From Azospirillum brasilense (GTDB lineage Bacteria; Pseudomonadota; Alphaproteobacteria; Azospirillales; Azospirillaceae): a stretch of DNA of 64,000 nucleotides. Below the pieces are notes generated by a model. That model had not been told where the DNA came from and did not search any database. It saw only the letters and a list, made by a program, of their open reading frames with translations. The stretch spans positions 1-64,000 of the forward strand of contig NZ_QOKV01000001.1 of the NCBI RefSeq assembly GCF_008365405.1. The letters run 5' to 3'. Position numbers and translations under genes: made by a program. Shown piece after piece: positions 53,972 through 63,319 of the stretch (positions are counted from its first letter, which is position 1; every line of letters starts with the position of its first letter).

Positions 53972-55833
53972 CGATCCTGTCGGCGCTCAACACCCATTAC
54001 GGACGCCTTGAACGCTGCGGTGGGGTCGCCCCCTTCGGCTTTTCGACGGAGAGCATCGCCTTCGCCCTCGTGCTCTCTCCGGACGGAGGGCTGAATTCCT
54101 GCCGCGATCTACGTGACCACACCGGACGCCAGCCGGTCGGCCGTCCGGTGACCGTGCCGCGGACGTCCAAACGGTCAGGCACGACTCCGCGGGCTTTCTT
54201 TCTCTGGGACAACAGCAAGTTTGTGCTGGGGCTTGGCAATGGAACGGGTCAGCCCGGGATCACAACCTACTCCGCCCATGCCGCCGCTTTTCGCGAGACG
54301 CATGAACGGCTGCTGGATGATGCGACCGATCCCGGTCTGCTGGCCGTGCTTCGCTTTCTGCGCACCTGGACACCGAGTCGGTTCGGACGGCACCGGCTTG
54401 CGTCGGCTCTCCTGGACCGAAACCTCGTCTTTCAGCTCGACGGAGACGTGGACGCTGACGGTCAAGCCCGGTTCGTGCACGATCGTCCGGCGGCTCGCGC
54501 CGTGTGGGAACGGCAGGTAACCATAAGCGGTGGGCCATCGGCGGTGTGTCTTGTCACCGGGCGCATCGCGCCAGTGGCGCGCCTGCACCCCGTGATTAAG
54601 GGCGTTGCGGGAGCACGGCTGTCCGGGGGCTCGCTGGTCTCGTTCAACCGCAACGCCTTTGCCTCGTATGGCAAGAAGCAGGGCGACAACGCCCCCGTTT
54701 CGGAGGCTACCGCGTCGAATTATGGCGCTGCTCTGAACGCGCTGCTGGCGCGCAACAGCGGCACCAAGATGCGGTTCGGAGACACCACGGCCGTATTCTG
54801 GGCCAGTGCTTCCGCGGGCGGCGAAACGTCTGCCCGCAATGCTGAGGCGGTAGTTGCCTATGCGCTGGGAGTTTCGCGGGCCTCCTCGGCTTATGCCGCA
54901 GCGTTTAAGAGCGGCTGGGGAGGAGGGGGTACGTTTCCCGAATTGATCGATATCCGCCGTACGCTGGAGCGGATCGACGTTGCGCTCGACCCCGGCACCC
55001 GGATCCACATTCTGGGCCTTTCACCGAATGGCCCCCGTCTGTCGGTGCGCCTGTGGCACGAGACAACATTGGACTTGCTGCTCGCCCGCTTGGCGGAGCA
55101 TTGGGAGGATCTGAGGATTGAGCCGCGCGCTTGGCATCGGCCTCCCTCTCCCTTGGCTCTGCTTCAGCCCGTGGCCCGTCGGGGCGATCCTGAAACCGTC
55201 CCGCCGGTGCTGGGTGGCGAAGTGATGCGCGCGATTCTCACCGGCGGCCGCTATCCGCGCGTCCTGCTGACCGCGGCGCTTCAGCGCCTGCGCGCGGGTG
55301 ATCCGGTCACCGGTCCGCGCGCCGCTCTCATCCGAGCCGTGCTCCAGCGCGATGTCCGCCACCGCGGACGCGGGAAGCAGGCTGGCCCCTCGTTCACCAC
55401 AGGAATGGAGGTTCCGGTGAGCCTCGACCGCCAGGAAGCAGACCCCGCCTACCGGTTGGGGCGGCTGTTCGCTCTTTTGGAAAATGTTCAACGCGCCGCG
55501 CTCGGACGTGTGAACGCCAGCATCCGCGACCGCTATTTCGGAGCCGCCTCGGCAACGCCGGCCAGCGTCTTCCCGCTGCTGCTGCGCAACACCTCCCACC
55601 ATTTGGCCGTGCTGCGCCGAAAGAGCGGCACAGGGGGGCTGGCTGTTTGGTTCGAACGCGAAATGAACGAGGTTATGGACGGCTTGGACATGACCTTGCC
55701 GTGCCATCTGCACCCGGAAAGCCAGGGCCGTTTTGTCGTTGGCTACTATCACCAGCGCTGCGCGCGAAAGCCCGCGCCGGATGCCGCTGAAGCGGAGACC
55801 GCTGCACCCGATCTGCCCACGGACGAAGGGTGA
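53968..55833 (+). CDS. cas8c: Type I-C Cascade large subunit Cas8c
   Basis: A 621-residue protein, normal Cas8c length. The N-terminus MTILSALNTHYGRL and segments GVAPFGFSTESI, FFLWDNSKFVLGLG, LVSFNRNAFASYGKKQGDNAPVS and RIHILGLSPNGPRLSVRLWHE are typical Csd1/Cas8c features. It recognises the PAM and, in some I-C systems, yields a Cas11 from an internal start. It overlaps cas5c by four bases. In a CAST it would position target DNA for TniQ. Confidence 0.94.
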   Translation: MTILSALNTHYGRLERCGGVAPFGFSTESIAFALVLSPDGGLNSCRDLRDHTGRQPVGRPVTVPRTSKRSGTTPRAFFLWDNSKFVLGLGNGTGQPGITTYSAHAAAFRETHERLLDDATDPGLLAVLRFLRTWTPSRFGRHRLASALLDRNLVFQLDGDVDADGQARFVHDRPAARAVWERQVTISGGPSAVCLVTGRIAPVARLHPVIKGVAGARLSGGSLVSFNRNAFASYGKKQGDNAPVSEATASNYGAALNALLARNSGTKMRFGDTTAVFWASASAGGETSARNAEAVVAYALGVSRASSAYAAAFKSGWGGGGTFPELIDIRRTLERIDVALDPGTRIHILGLSPNGPRLSVRLWHETTLDLLLARLAEHWEDLRIEPRAWHRPPSPLALLQPVARRGDPETVPPVLGGEVMRAILTGGRYPRVLLTAALQRLRAGDPVTGPRAALIRAVLQRDVRHRGRGKQAGPSFTTGMEVPVSLDRQEADPAYRLGRLFALLENVQRAALGRVNASIRDRYFGAASATPASVFPLLLRNTSHHLAVLRRKSGTGGLAVWFEREMNEVMDGLDMTLPCHLHPESQGRFVVGYYHQRCARKPAPDAAEAETAAPDLPTDEG

Positions 55834-55838
55834 AACCC

Positions 55839-56837
55839 ATGCCTCCCATCACTAACCGCTACGAGTTTGTCTTTCTGTTCGATGTGACGAATGGCAATCC
55901 CAACGGGGATCCGGACGCCGGCAACCTGCCGCGTCAAGACCCGGAAACCAATCAAGGGCTCGTCACCGACGTCTGCCTCAAACGCAAAGTCCGCAACTAT
56001 GTCAATCTCGTTCATGACGGCGACCCGCGTTTTGGCATTTACGTGCAGGACGGTGCCATTCTCAACCAGAAGCACCGCACGGCCTACAAAGCGGTGCGTC
56101 CCGGCAACAACGCGGTGACCACGGTATCCAAATTGTCCCCCAAGGATGAAGACGAGGAAGCCGCAATCCGTCGTTTCATGTGCGACAACTTTTTCGATGT
56201 GCGGACGTTCGGCGCGGTGATGAGCACCGGTGTCAACTGCGGTCAGGTCCGTGGGCCTGTGCAGCTGTCCTTTGCCCAATCGCTGGAGCCGATCCTGCCT
56301 CTGGAGATCACGTTGACGCGCATGGCCGCCACGACGGAAAAGGAGGCGAAGGATACTGCGGCGGGCGAAGGCACGGCGGATGGAGACGATCGTCGCGAAA
56401 ACCGGACCATGGGGCGGAAGCACATCGTCCCATACGCCTTGTATCGCGTCCATGGCTACATTTCGGCCAAACTGGCCGAGCGAACCGCTCCGGGAAACAA
56501 GCCACGGAAAGCCGAAGGGAGTGGGTTTGACGACGATGATTTGGAGGTGCTGTGGACGGCGCTCGAACACATGTTCGACCATGACCGCTCCGCAAGTCGC
56601 GGCGAAATGGCCAGCCGTCGATTGGTTTTGTTCCGCCACGACAGCGCACTCGGCAATGCGCCGGCCTCGGCATTGTTCCGGCGCGTCACCGTCAAACGTT
56701 ATTTTGAAGGAGCTTCCTATGACCTGACGAGCGCTGACTTGCGCCGGCTGGCACCAGCCCGTCGTTTTGAGGACTATGCAATCAGCGTGGACCATACGGC
56801 CCTGCCGGCCGGAATTACGATCATCGAAAAGTTCTGA
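55839..56837 (+). CDS. cas7c: Type I-C Cascade backbone Cas7c (Csd2)
   Basis: A 332-residue Cas7 RAMP. The N-terminus RYEFVFLFDVTNGNPNGDPDAGNLPR is the Csd2 hallmark, followed by TDVCLKRKVRNYV, the thumb-like DVRTFGAVMSTG and GPVQLSFAQSLEPI. ATG 55839 is chosen; a GTG at 55830 overlaps the cas8c stop. Multiple copies would coat the crRNA. It is the last cas gene; the position of cas4/cas1/cas2 in a complete I-C locus is instead the array. Confidence 0.94.
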   Translation: MPPITNRYEFVFLFDVTNGNPNGDPDAGNLPRQDPETNQGLVTDVCLKRKVRNYVNLVHDGDPRFGIYVQDGAILNQKHRTAYKAVRPGNNAVTTVSKLSPKDEDEEAAIRRFMCDNFFDVRTFGAVMSTGVNCGQVRGPVQLSFAQSLEPILPLEITLTRMAATTEKEAKDTAAGEGTADGDDRRENRTMGRKHIVPYALYRVHGYISAKLAERTAPGNKPRKAEGSGFDDDDLEVLWTALEHMFDHDRSASRGEMASRRLVLFRHDSALGNAPASALFRRVTVKRYFEGASYDLTSADLRRLAPARRFEDYAISVDHTALPAGITIIEKF

Positions 56838-57054
56838 TTGGGCTGTCTGGCGATGCAGAGTTGTCGCCGTGTACAACTGCGCGAACCCGAAGCGCTCACG
56901 CAAGGTGGATGGGTTTGTGGGTAGGTATATGCGTTGTTTGTCAATGGATTATCCTTGTGGGTTGCGGACGATTCCAAAATCTTCGTGTCGGTCGCAAGCG
57001 GTTCGCGTAAGTGACGGTATTTTGTCTTACCTACCAGCCCCTTAAGAGAAGACA
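56838..57054 (+). promoter_or_regulatory. CRISPR leader region
   Basis: 217 bases between cas7c and the first repeat, with no frame of note. It contains AT-richer stretches (about 56925-56960 and 57010-57030). The array is oriented away from it and degenerates at the far end, which places the leader here. No promoter is asserted. Confidence 0.55.
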
Positions 57055-57416
57055 GTTGCTCCTTGCGCGGGAGCGTGGATCGAAATGTCTACACGCTGGT
57101 CGGCTTCGACAAGAACGAGACGTTGCTCCTTGCGCGGGAGCGTGGATCGAAATTGACCCAGTACAAGGACCGGTCCATCGGCCAACCGTTGCTCCTTGCG
57201 TGGGAGCGTGGATCGAAATATGCACGCCTGGATGGTCGCGGCGATGTCGTCGGTTGTTCCTTACCCGGGAGCGTGGATCGAAATTGATGCAGCACATCCG
57301 GAAAGCGGCACATGAGATGTTGCTCCTTACACGGGAGCGTGGATCGAAACACGGGATGCAGCAGCATATGGCTGATGAACTTGTCGTCAGGGCTTCGCAG
57401 GAGCGTGGATCGAAAC
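57055..57416 (+). CRISPR. Type I-C CRISPR array, six repeats, five spacers
   Basis: Repeats of 32 bp at 57055-57086, 57122-57153, 57188-57219, 57253-57284, 57319-57350 and 57385-57416. Consensus starts GTTGCTCCTTGCGCGGGAGC and ends GTGGATCGAAA(T/C), matching the I-C pattern with a 3' handle like GTGGATTGAAAC. Spacers are 35, 34, 33, 34 and 34 bp. Repeats 1 and 2 are identical, 3 has one change and 4 and 5 a few. The sixth keeps only GGAGCGTGGATCGAAAC in its 3' half. Repeat decay grows towards tnsB, so the leader is on the cas side. Confidence 0.97.
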
Positions 57417-57562
57417 AGCTCTTCAAGTCGGTCAATCCAATCACCGGCGTATTGCCCAAATGGAGATATCATAGAAACAAGCGCTCTAAGTTTATGCGCA
57501 TCAATGGCAAAAATTAAAAGGTGCGGGGTCGCGTTGGTTAACTCGTGTACTGGGGGAAACTC

Positions 57563-59767
57563 ATGGCCGCCATACCGCTCAAGTTCCAGTCTGGGGATGC
57601 GCTTGCATTCCGCAACGCCACAGGCGCTACAGAGCTATGGGGTGTCGTAGAGCGCAAGCGCGGTGGCTACTTGCTCAGGTCCTTCAATGGTTCTGACCAG
57701 AGGACCTGGAGCGATGACGAGATCGATAGTGCTTACGGAGCGCGCCGGCTTATCCATTACCCATGCAACGTTCAAGGGTTGCCGAAAAGCATAGCAGATG
57801 TTCTCGAGAAAACTTGGGAATACTGGCCCGAAGAGGTAAGGCGACATGCGGAGCGGCGAGCCGTCTATGTGGCCAAGGTTGACGCCCTTATCGACGCATA
57901 TCCGGTCAGAATGGAAGCCTACGCCGCAGCTGCTGAAGCCGTTTACACCGCTCATTGTGAGGAGTGGAAGGCGGAAGATACTGAACTGGCGATTAGGCGT
58001 GCTGCCGAGGATGCGGTCCTAAGACGCAGAAGAAAGCCGCAGCATTCCGATGCTCAACCCGTCAGCACGTCGCCTGTCCGGAAGCCAAGCCCTTACACCA
58101 TCCGGTCGTGGTACATTCCTTGGAGTCAATACGGGCGCGACATACGCCTGCTGATCCCGCATTGTCATCTGCGGGGCAACCGCCAAGCACGTTACTGTCG
58201 TCGATGGGATGACGCACCGGACACCTATAAGGTTATGGCTGCTGCGGTCGAAGATTGCTACATGCGCATGCCGCGCAAGCGGAGAAATTACGCATATAGC
58301 AAATACAAGGAGCTTTGTGAGGACAGAAAACTTCCATATGTTAGTTTTCGCTCTTTTCGTCTATTTATCGACAGGAACTATACGGAACGGGCTGAGTTTG
58401 AGAGGCGCTATGGTCGGCGCGCCGCCTATTTGAAGTACGGCGTTTTCGAGCGCACAACACCGCCAGAGCGACCACTCGAAGAGGTCGAAGTTGACCATTG
58501 TTTGATCGATCTCATTGTTGTTCATCCACTCACTGGGCGGCCTCTTGGGCGGCCATGGCTCACGGTCATTCTTGATCGTGCGACACGCGTCATCCTTGGA
58601 GCCCATTTGAGCTTTGAGGTGCCATCCTACGCGTCCCTACAGCGGGCGTTGGCGCATGCGTTTTGGAAAAAGGATCTTTCTGGAATCAATGGTCTCGAGC
58701 ACGACTGGCCCTGCCATGGCATTCCCGAGTGGGTCTTCTGCGACAAAGGCAAGGAACTTCGATCGAAAAGCCTGCGCCTGACGGAAACCATGCTGAATTT
58801 CGCCGTTGTCAACTTGCCCAGGAAGACGCCCTGGCTGAAAGGGGCAATTGAGCGGCTGTTTGGCACCATCGGCGTTCAGGTGTTCAGCCATGAAGAAGGT
58901 GCGATCCTCTCACGGACAATGGACTTTTATGATCCTATTGCTCGTGCTCGGCTAACTTTGGCCGAAGTCAGCCAAAAAATACTAAAATGGATTGTTGATG
59001 AATATCACGAGACCGTCCATCCCACGATCAAATGTCGCCCTATAGAAAAGTGGCGGCATCTTACGGAACTCTATCCGGTTCGTCCAGTTCCCGACTTCGA
59101 TCACATCATCCGCATGACCGGAGAAGCCATCGAACAATCGATATCGAACGTTGGCGTTCATTACAAGGGCCTACTCTACTCCGATCGGAAAGTGCTCGAG
59201 GAACTCAGAGCGCGTCGGGGAGGTCTCAAAAAAAAGTGGATCATCCGCGTTGATCCTTATGATTATGGAGAGGTCTGGATCTTGGACGACCATGTCGGCC
59301 GGTGGTACGTGCTGCCCTGTACGGACCAAACTATTTCGCGGAATGTTTCCAGGTACCAGCACGAAGTCCATAAGCTGATTGCAAAACACAATCTCCCGCC
59401 GGGAACGCCGATCACCGTCAAGCATCTTGAAAAGGCAAAGGCTCTGGCAGAGGAAACCGTGCAGGTTCTTTTCGAAAATGGTGCAGCAACGGCCACCGCC
59501 GCCAAGGCCGCCCGTTACGCGGCGAATGGTCAGCCATTCACCCCTCTGCTCAATGGCGCAATAACGGCAGACCCGCAACTGCCGCCACAGGACACTGACT
59601 CGTCTCCGCCGTCGGCACCCGACCTGAAAACAGCGGCTCTGGCCGACGCGTTGCCGCCTGCTGACGGCACATCCACGCCGGCATCGTCTCCCGGACGTCC
59701 GGAAAGGCAAAACTTCGACGACGACATCGAAAGGATGGTTGAGCAATGGGCGAACGAGATGAAGTGA
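57563..59767 (+). CDS. tnsB: TnsB/TniA-type DDE transposase
   Basis: A 734-residue Mu-type transposase. The integrase core carries Asp311 (VEVDHCLIDL), Asp394 (WVFCDKGKEL) and Glu430 (WLKGAIERLFGTI), a D,D-35-E spacing. N-terminal DNA-binding helices precede it and a Mu-like beta barrel follows (GVHYKGLLYSDRKVLEEL). The charged C-terminal tail (DDDIERMVEQWANEMK) is where TnsB contacts TnsC in relatives. ATG 57563 has GGGGG upstream. No TnsA domain or gene is present, so 5' ends would not be cut and cointegrates are expected. Its 3' end overlaps the original tnsC start. Confidence 0.93.
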   Translation: MAAIPLKFQSGDALAFRNATGATELWGVVERKRGGYLLRSFNGSDQRTWSDDEIDSAYGARRLIHYPCNVQGLPKSIADVLEKTWEYWPEEVRRHAERRAVYVAKVDALIDAYPVRMEAYAAAAEAVYTAHCEEWKAEDTELAIRRAAEDAVLRRRRKPQHSDAQPVSTSPVRKPSPYTIRSWYIPWSQYGRDIRLLIPHCHLRGNRQARYCRRWDDAPDTYKVMAAAVEDCYMRMPRKRRNYAYSKYKELCEDRKLPYVSFRSFRLFIDRNYTERAEFERRYGRRAAYLKYGVFERTTPPERPLEEVEVDHCLIDLIVVHPLTGRPLGRPWLTVILDRATRVILGAHLSFEVPSYASLQRALAHAFWKKDLSGINGLEHDWPCHGIPEWVFCDKGKELRSKSLRLTETMLNFAVVNLPRKTPWLKGAIERLFGTIGVQVFSHEEGAILSRTMDFYDPIARARLTLAEVSQKILKWIVDEYHETVHPTIKCRPIEKWRHLTELYPVRPVPDFDHIIRMTGEAIEQSISNVGVHYKGLLYSDRKVLEELRARRGGLKKKWIIRVDPYDYGEVWILDDHVGRWYVLPCTDQTISRNVSRYQHEVHKLIAKHNLPPGTPITVKHLEKAKALAEETVQVLFENGAATATAAKAARYAANGQPFTPLLNGAITADPQLPPQDTDSSPPSAPDLKTAALADALPPADGTSTPASSPGRPERQNFDDDIERMVEQWANEMK

Positions 59768-59842
59768 GCGTGGGCGCCAATGGTCAACCAGCCGGCGCCA
59801 TGGCGCACTTGGCGGATCCCATCCTCGATTTCGAATCCCTAG

Positions 59843-61147
59843 CAGGTCGCGGAAAAATGAACATATTTCGGCTTTTTGCCCCCTCTGAGGCTTGGAAATG
59901 GCGTTTCCGCCGCCCGTTTTTATCAGAATGGAGCGCCTTTTCGCGCTCCGAGACGCTCGGAGCCGCCGCTCAGGCGGATTCCGGGCGTAATTATGCCGCC
60001 GCCAGCAGCTTGGGCAGGCGGATCAGGTTGTAGGCGGTAGCGGTCAGGGTGAACATCCAACCGACGCGGGCCGTGCCGCGATGACGCGTTTTGCGCAAGC
60101 CAGCTCCCTTGATCCAGCCGAACAGCTCCTCAATCCGTTTGCGGATGCGCAAGGACACGGCATAGCCAGGGTGGTGGGTGGTCCGGCCGTCGATCGCCGA
60201 GCGGCGATTGCGCGTGTTCTGCGCGACGTGCGCAGCGGCGCCCAACTCGCGCATGTTCGCCACGAAATCCTTGGTGTCGTAAGCCTTGTCGGCACCCACC
60301 GTGATGCGGTGACGGCCAGGAATGGCCTCGACCATGGAAACCGCCGCCTCGCGTTCGGCCAAGCCGGTGGCTGCCGTCAGCCGGACATTCACCACCAGGG
60401 CGTTCCGGTTCTCCATCAGGGCGTGGCCTATGAAGGCCAGCTTCGCCGGCTGCCCGTTGCCCTTGCGGTACAGCCGCGCCTCGGGATCGCTGGTCGAGGC
60501 ATGGGTCTCGTTGGACCGCTTCTCACCATGGAAGTCGCGGTCGCCGTTGCGTCCCGGCCCCGGCGGCTCGCCGCTGCCGTCCTTGGGCCGGAAGCTCTTC
60601 ACCGACGCCCAGGCTTCGATCAGCGTCCCATCCACCGAGAAGTGCTCGTCAGACAGCAGCGCCTTGACCCGGGGTTGACCCAGCACGGTGGCCAGGAACT
60701 TGGCCGCCACATCGCCGGCCAGCAGGCGCTCACGGTTTTTGGTGAAGACCGTCGCGTCCCACACCGGGACGTCCATCGACAAGCCGACGAACCAGCGGAA
60801 CAGCAAGTTGTAGTCGAGCTGTTCCATCAACTGGCGTTCCGAGCGCACCGAGTAGAAGGCCTGGAGCAGCAGCGCCCGCAGCAGCTTCTCCGGCGGGATC
60901 GATGGTCGACCGATCGTCGAGTACAGTCCCTCGAACGCCGGCGACATCACCTCCAGCGCTTCATCAACGATGGCCCGGATCGGTCGTAGAGGATGGCTCG
61001 CCGGAACACGGGCCTCACAGCTCACATAGCTGAACAGCCCCTCGCTGTGTTCGTCCAATCCCCGCATCGTCCCCTCACCGGCCGCATTCTCTTCAACCGG
61101 AGAGAATCACGACCGGCAGGCCGGGCATAGCCTTTTTCCGCAGCCTG
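59843..61147 (-). mobile_element. IS5-family element inserted in tnsC
   Basis: Inverted ends CAGGTCGCGGAAAAA (left) and the complement of CAGGCTGCGGAAAAA (right), flanked by CTAG at 59839-59842 and 61148-61151. The 4-bp CTAG duplication fits the IS5 group's YTAR preference. It contains one transposase gene, oriented against tnsC. Confidence 0.92.
59991..61067 (-). CDS. IS5-family transposase
   Basis: A 358-residue protein. An N-terminal DUF772-type domain (RPSIPPEKLLRALLLQAFYSVRSERQLMEQL) is followed by a DDE core: Asp in FSVDGTLIEAW, Asp in VGADKAYDTKDF, and Glu in RIEELFGWIKG. The frame is intact, so the element may still move. Confidence 0.93.
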   Translation of the reverse strand: MRGLDEHSEGLFSYVSCEARVPASHPLRPIRAIVDEALEVMSPAFEGLYSTIGRPSIPPEKLLRALLLQAFYSVRSERQLMEQLDYNLLFRWFVGLSMDVPVWDATVFTKNRERLLAGDVAAKFLATVLGQPRVKALLSDEHFSVDGTLIEAWASVKSFRPKDGSGEPPGPGRNGDRDFHGEKRSNETHASTSDPEARLYRKGNGQPAKLAFIGHALMENRNALVVNVRLTAATGLAEREAAVSMVEAIPGRHRITVGADKAYDTKDFVANMRELGAAAHVAQNTRNRRSAIDGRTTHHPGYAVSLRIRKRIEELFGWIKGAGLRKTRHRGTARVGWMFTLTATAYNLIRLPKLLAAA

Positions 61148-61150
61148 CTA

Positions 61151-62272
61151 GTGGTGCCACATCCCAATCATGTCCAAGCGAAAGCGGCCATCGGTCGACT
61201 TCACGCCCGTTACAAACCGCCGGGAGGCAAACGGCTCAAAGCCAGAGCGCTGCTCGTTATCGGAGCAACGGGGTCAGGCAAAACGACGGCTCTTGAGAGT
61301 TATATGCGGGATTATCCCGATCTTACACTCGAGAGTGTCTCCTCAGGGAACACTTCTGGAACCGTAGATGCAGCAAGGGTCAAGACATTGCGAGATGGCG
61401 ATATTCGTCGGATCGTTTATGTCGAAGCGGCAAAGAAAACAACTCAACGCGCGCTTGTGGCCGCTCTTTTGGGTGCCTTTGGTTACAAAGCACGTGAGAA
61501 ATGGAATGCCAATGATATTATTGACAAAATTGAGTTTTACGCCGACCAGATGGGTACGGAAATGCTATTTATCGATGAAGGACATCACTTCGTTCATGAA
61601 AAGGATGACGAAGCAACTGAGGACGTCTCTGAGTTCATAAAGTCACTCCTCAATCGAACAAAAAGGCAAATTGTCATCGCTGGTCTGCCGGAACTCCTAA
61701 AAATTACTCATTATGAACAGCTTCGCCGGCGATTGCAGCCGGCGATGGTGTTAAGGCCATACAACTGGACAACCAAGCAAGGGCGCATTGTGTTTCGCAG
61801 CATTCTGGGGACGGTCGAGAGAATGCTCGATTTACCCGAACCATCCGACTTAGTAAGGCACAACGTCGCTCGGAGATGGTACGTCGCCACCGGAGGGGAG
61901 ATTGGCATTATATGGAAGTACGCAAGCGAAGCCCTTTCCCTGGCCAAAGAACACAACCTTCCATCCCTCAGCTTGGAATTGATGGCCGACGTCCATTCGA
62001 GTTGGAACCGGACCTACGATCAGGACGAGATATTGGACTTCGATACCATTCTTGATGAGGACGAAGCAGCGAAGAAGGCTACCGAGGCATCGCGCGACAG
62101 TAATCCTTTCCTGTGCGACGAAGCCCGATTGAAGGAACTGTGGATCGAGTCGCGGCTAGCCGCTGACGGCTTGTCGGGAGTGACAGTGATGAACGCCAGC
62201 AAAGACGGTTCGCGCCAGACCAAACTCAAGGCGAAGGGGCGCCAGCCCTTCACCCCCTTTACCCGATCCTGA
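61151..62272 (+). CDS. tnsC: Residual TnsC/TniB AAA+ ATPase with GTG start at the IS junction
   Basis: A 373-codon frame opening with GTG exactly at the IS border. Walker A GATGSGKTT (38-46), Walker B MLFIDEGHHF (138-147) and LLNRTKRQIVIAGLPEL with an arginine-rich follow-on fit TniB/TnsC. All AAA+ motifs are retained; only the first 32 residues, the likely TnsB/TniQ-facing tail, are lost. TnsC filaments link the target-bound TniQ to TnsB. Whether this GTG is used is unknown; the IS supplies new upstream sequence. Confidence 0.85.
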   Translation: MVPHPNHVQAKAAIGRLHARYKPPGGKRLKARALLVIGATGSGKTTALESYMRDYPDLTLESVSSGNTSGTVDAARVKTLRDGDIRRIVYVEAAKKTTQRALVAALLGAFGYKAREKWNANDIIDKIEFYADQMGTEMLFIDEGHHFVHEKDDEATEDVSEFIKSLLNRTKRQIVIAGLPELLKITHYEQLRRRLQPAMVLRPYNWTTKQGRIVFRSILGTVERMLDLPEPSDLVRHNVARRWYVATGGEIGIIWKYASEALSLAKEHNLPSLSLELMADVHSSWNRTYDQDEILDFDTILDEDEAAKKATEASRDSNPFLCDEARLKELWIESRLAADGLSGVTVMNASKDGSRQTKLKAKGRQPFTPFTRS

Positions 62273-62439
62273 TGCCGCTCCCCTCCACGCGTCCAAGAGC
62301 GGATGATTGAGTGGCGTAAGTTTGCATCTGGTCAAGCGCGTGCACGAGCGTGCACGATTCCTGGCGGCAAACCGCTGACTGATGCTGCGCCGCAAACCCA
62401 GGGGCCTGTGTCGGAAAGGCTTGCAGGGGTTGACCTTCG

Positions 62440-63252
62440 ATGGACAAACCAATCAGAGGCTTCAGCGCACTCGGGGGGTTGCCGTTGAGGGTGAGGCCTG
62501 TACCCTTTGAGCCTGCGTACGGACTCCTTGGACGCGTGGCGGTTCGGCACGGCCACACATCGACCAGTGAGTTCATTTCTGAGATGGCAATCGGAATCCC
62601 CAATTTCGTGCATGAGATCGAAAACGGACGCCGCTTGGTTGAACTCGCGCTTCTCAGTGGAGTCCCCGAAACCCGCATTCGCGCATCGACGCTGTGTGTC
62701 GACGAGAACGGCGCTATGTTCATCGGTAGCGAGTTGATCAGCGCAAGGGTGTCCAATCGCATATCTTGCGGTGCCGGTCGTATCTGTCCCGGCTGTCTAC
62801 GAGTTGATCTCAAGGAATGCGCCGGACCGATGGCGTGCCGGCCCCACCGGAGAACGTGGTGGGGCTTGACGGCGGTAACATCATGCCCGCTACACGGCCT
62901 ACTGCTGATTGATGCATGTCCCGCGTGTGGCGTCCAACTCGCGCGAGGACAGGCTTCTCCTCGATTCTGCCGTTGTGGGTGTGACTTGGCCGATCAAGGA
63001 TCGGTTTCCCTTGAGCCGGCGGACCTCGTGGCCGATCGCTATCTGGTTGGGCGTTTGGGCGGCGTCGATCGGGTCGGGCATCCGTTGCTCGATCGCATGC
63101 CCTTTCAGACTGCGGCTTTAGCGATGCTGCGAATCGGGAGGGTTACGTTGGCGGGAGCGAGGGGGCTGTCGAAGAAAGGGGACAACGTCGAACCCGCAAT
63201 GCAGGCACGAATGGCATCCCTCGGCTTTCGCACGAGCGAGTCCTCTCGGTGA
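62440..63252 (+). CDS. tniQ: TniQ target-selection protein
   Basis: A 270-residue protein. It begins with the TniQ pattern RVRPVPFEPAYGLLGRVAVRHGH. Zinc knuckles are CPGC (116-119), CPLHG (from 149), CPACG (160-164) and FCRCGC (176-181). It is shorter than Tn7 TnsD, as in TniQ proteins that rely on a CRISPR effector for target choice. Separated from tnsC by 167 bases. It would bridge Cascade and TnsC. The C-terminal 30 residues look less conserved. Confidence 0.9.
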   Translation: MDKPIRGFSALGGLPLRVRPVPFEPAYGLLGRVAVRHGHTSTSEFISEMAIGIPNFVHEIENGRRLVELALLSGVPETRIRASTLCVDENGAMFIGSELISARVSNRISCGAGRICPGCLRVDLKECAGPMACRPHRRTWWGLTAVTSCPLHGLLLIDACPACGVQLARGQASPRFCRCGCDLADQGSVSLEPADLVADRYLVGRLGGVDRVGHPLLDRMPFQTAALAMLRIGRVTLAGARGLSKKGDNVEPAMQARMASLGFRTSESSR

Positions 63253-63319
63253 GCATGCGTCCCATGGTCGGTTTGGCTGGGATGCTCGGATAAGGCGGCA
63301 CGGATAAGCTTCACGTCCA

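Larger units (their letters stand above)
59746..62272 (+). pseudogene. tnsC: tnsC/tniB, split by an IS5-family insertion after codon 32
   Basis: The original gene starts at ATG 59746, overlapping the end of tnsB by 22 bases. It runs MGERDEVSVGANG... to ILDFESL (59841), where the IS begins at the CTAG site. After the IS the frame continues VVPHPNHVQAKAAIGRL from 61151. Deleting the IS and one CTAG joins CTA to GTG in frame, giving a 405-residue protein of TniB/TnsC type. Active alleles probably existed recently because both parts are undamaged. Confidence 0.88.

Noticed and set aside
53300-57416. Ordinary type I-C immune locus
   Set aside because: No cas3, cas4, cas1 or cas2 was found anywhere in the window on either strand, so interference and adaptation in the usual sense are unsupported. 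They could exist elsewhere in the genome.
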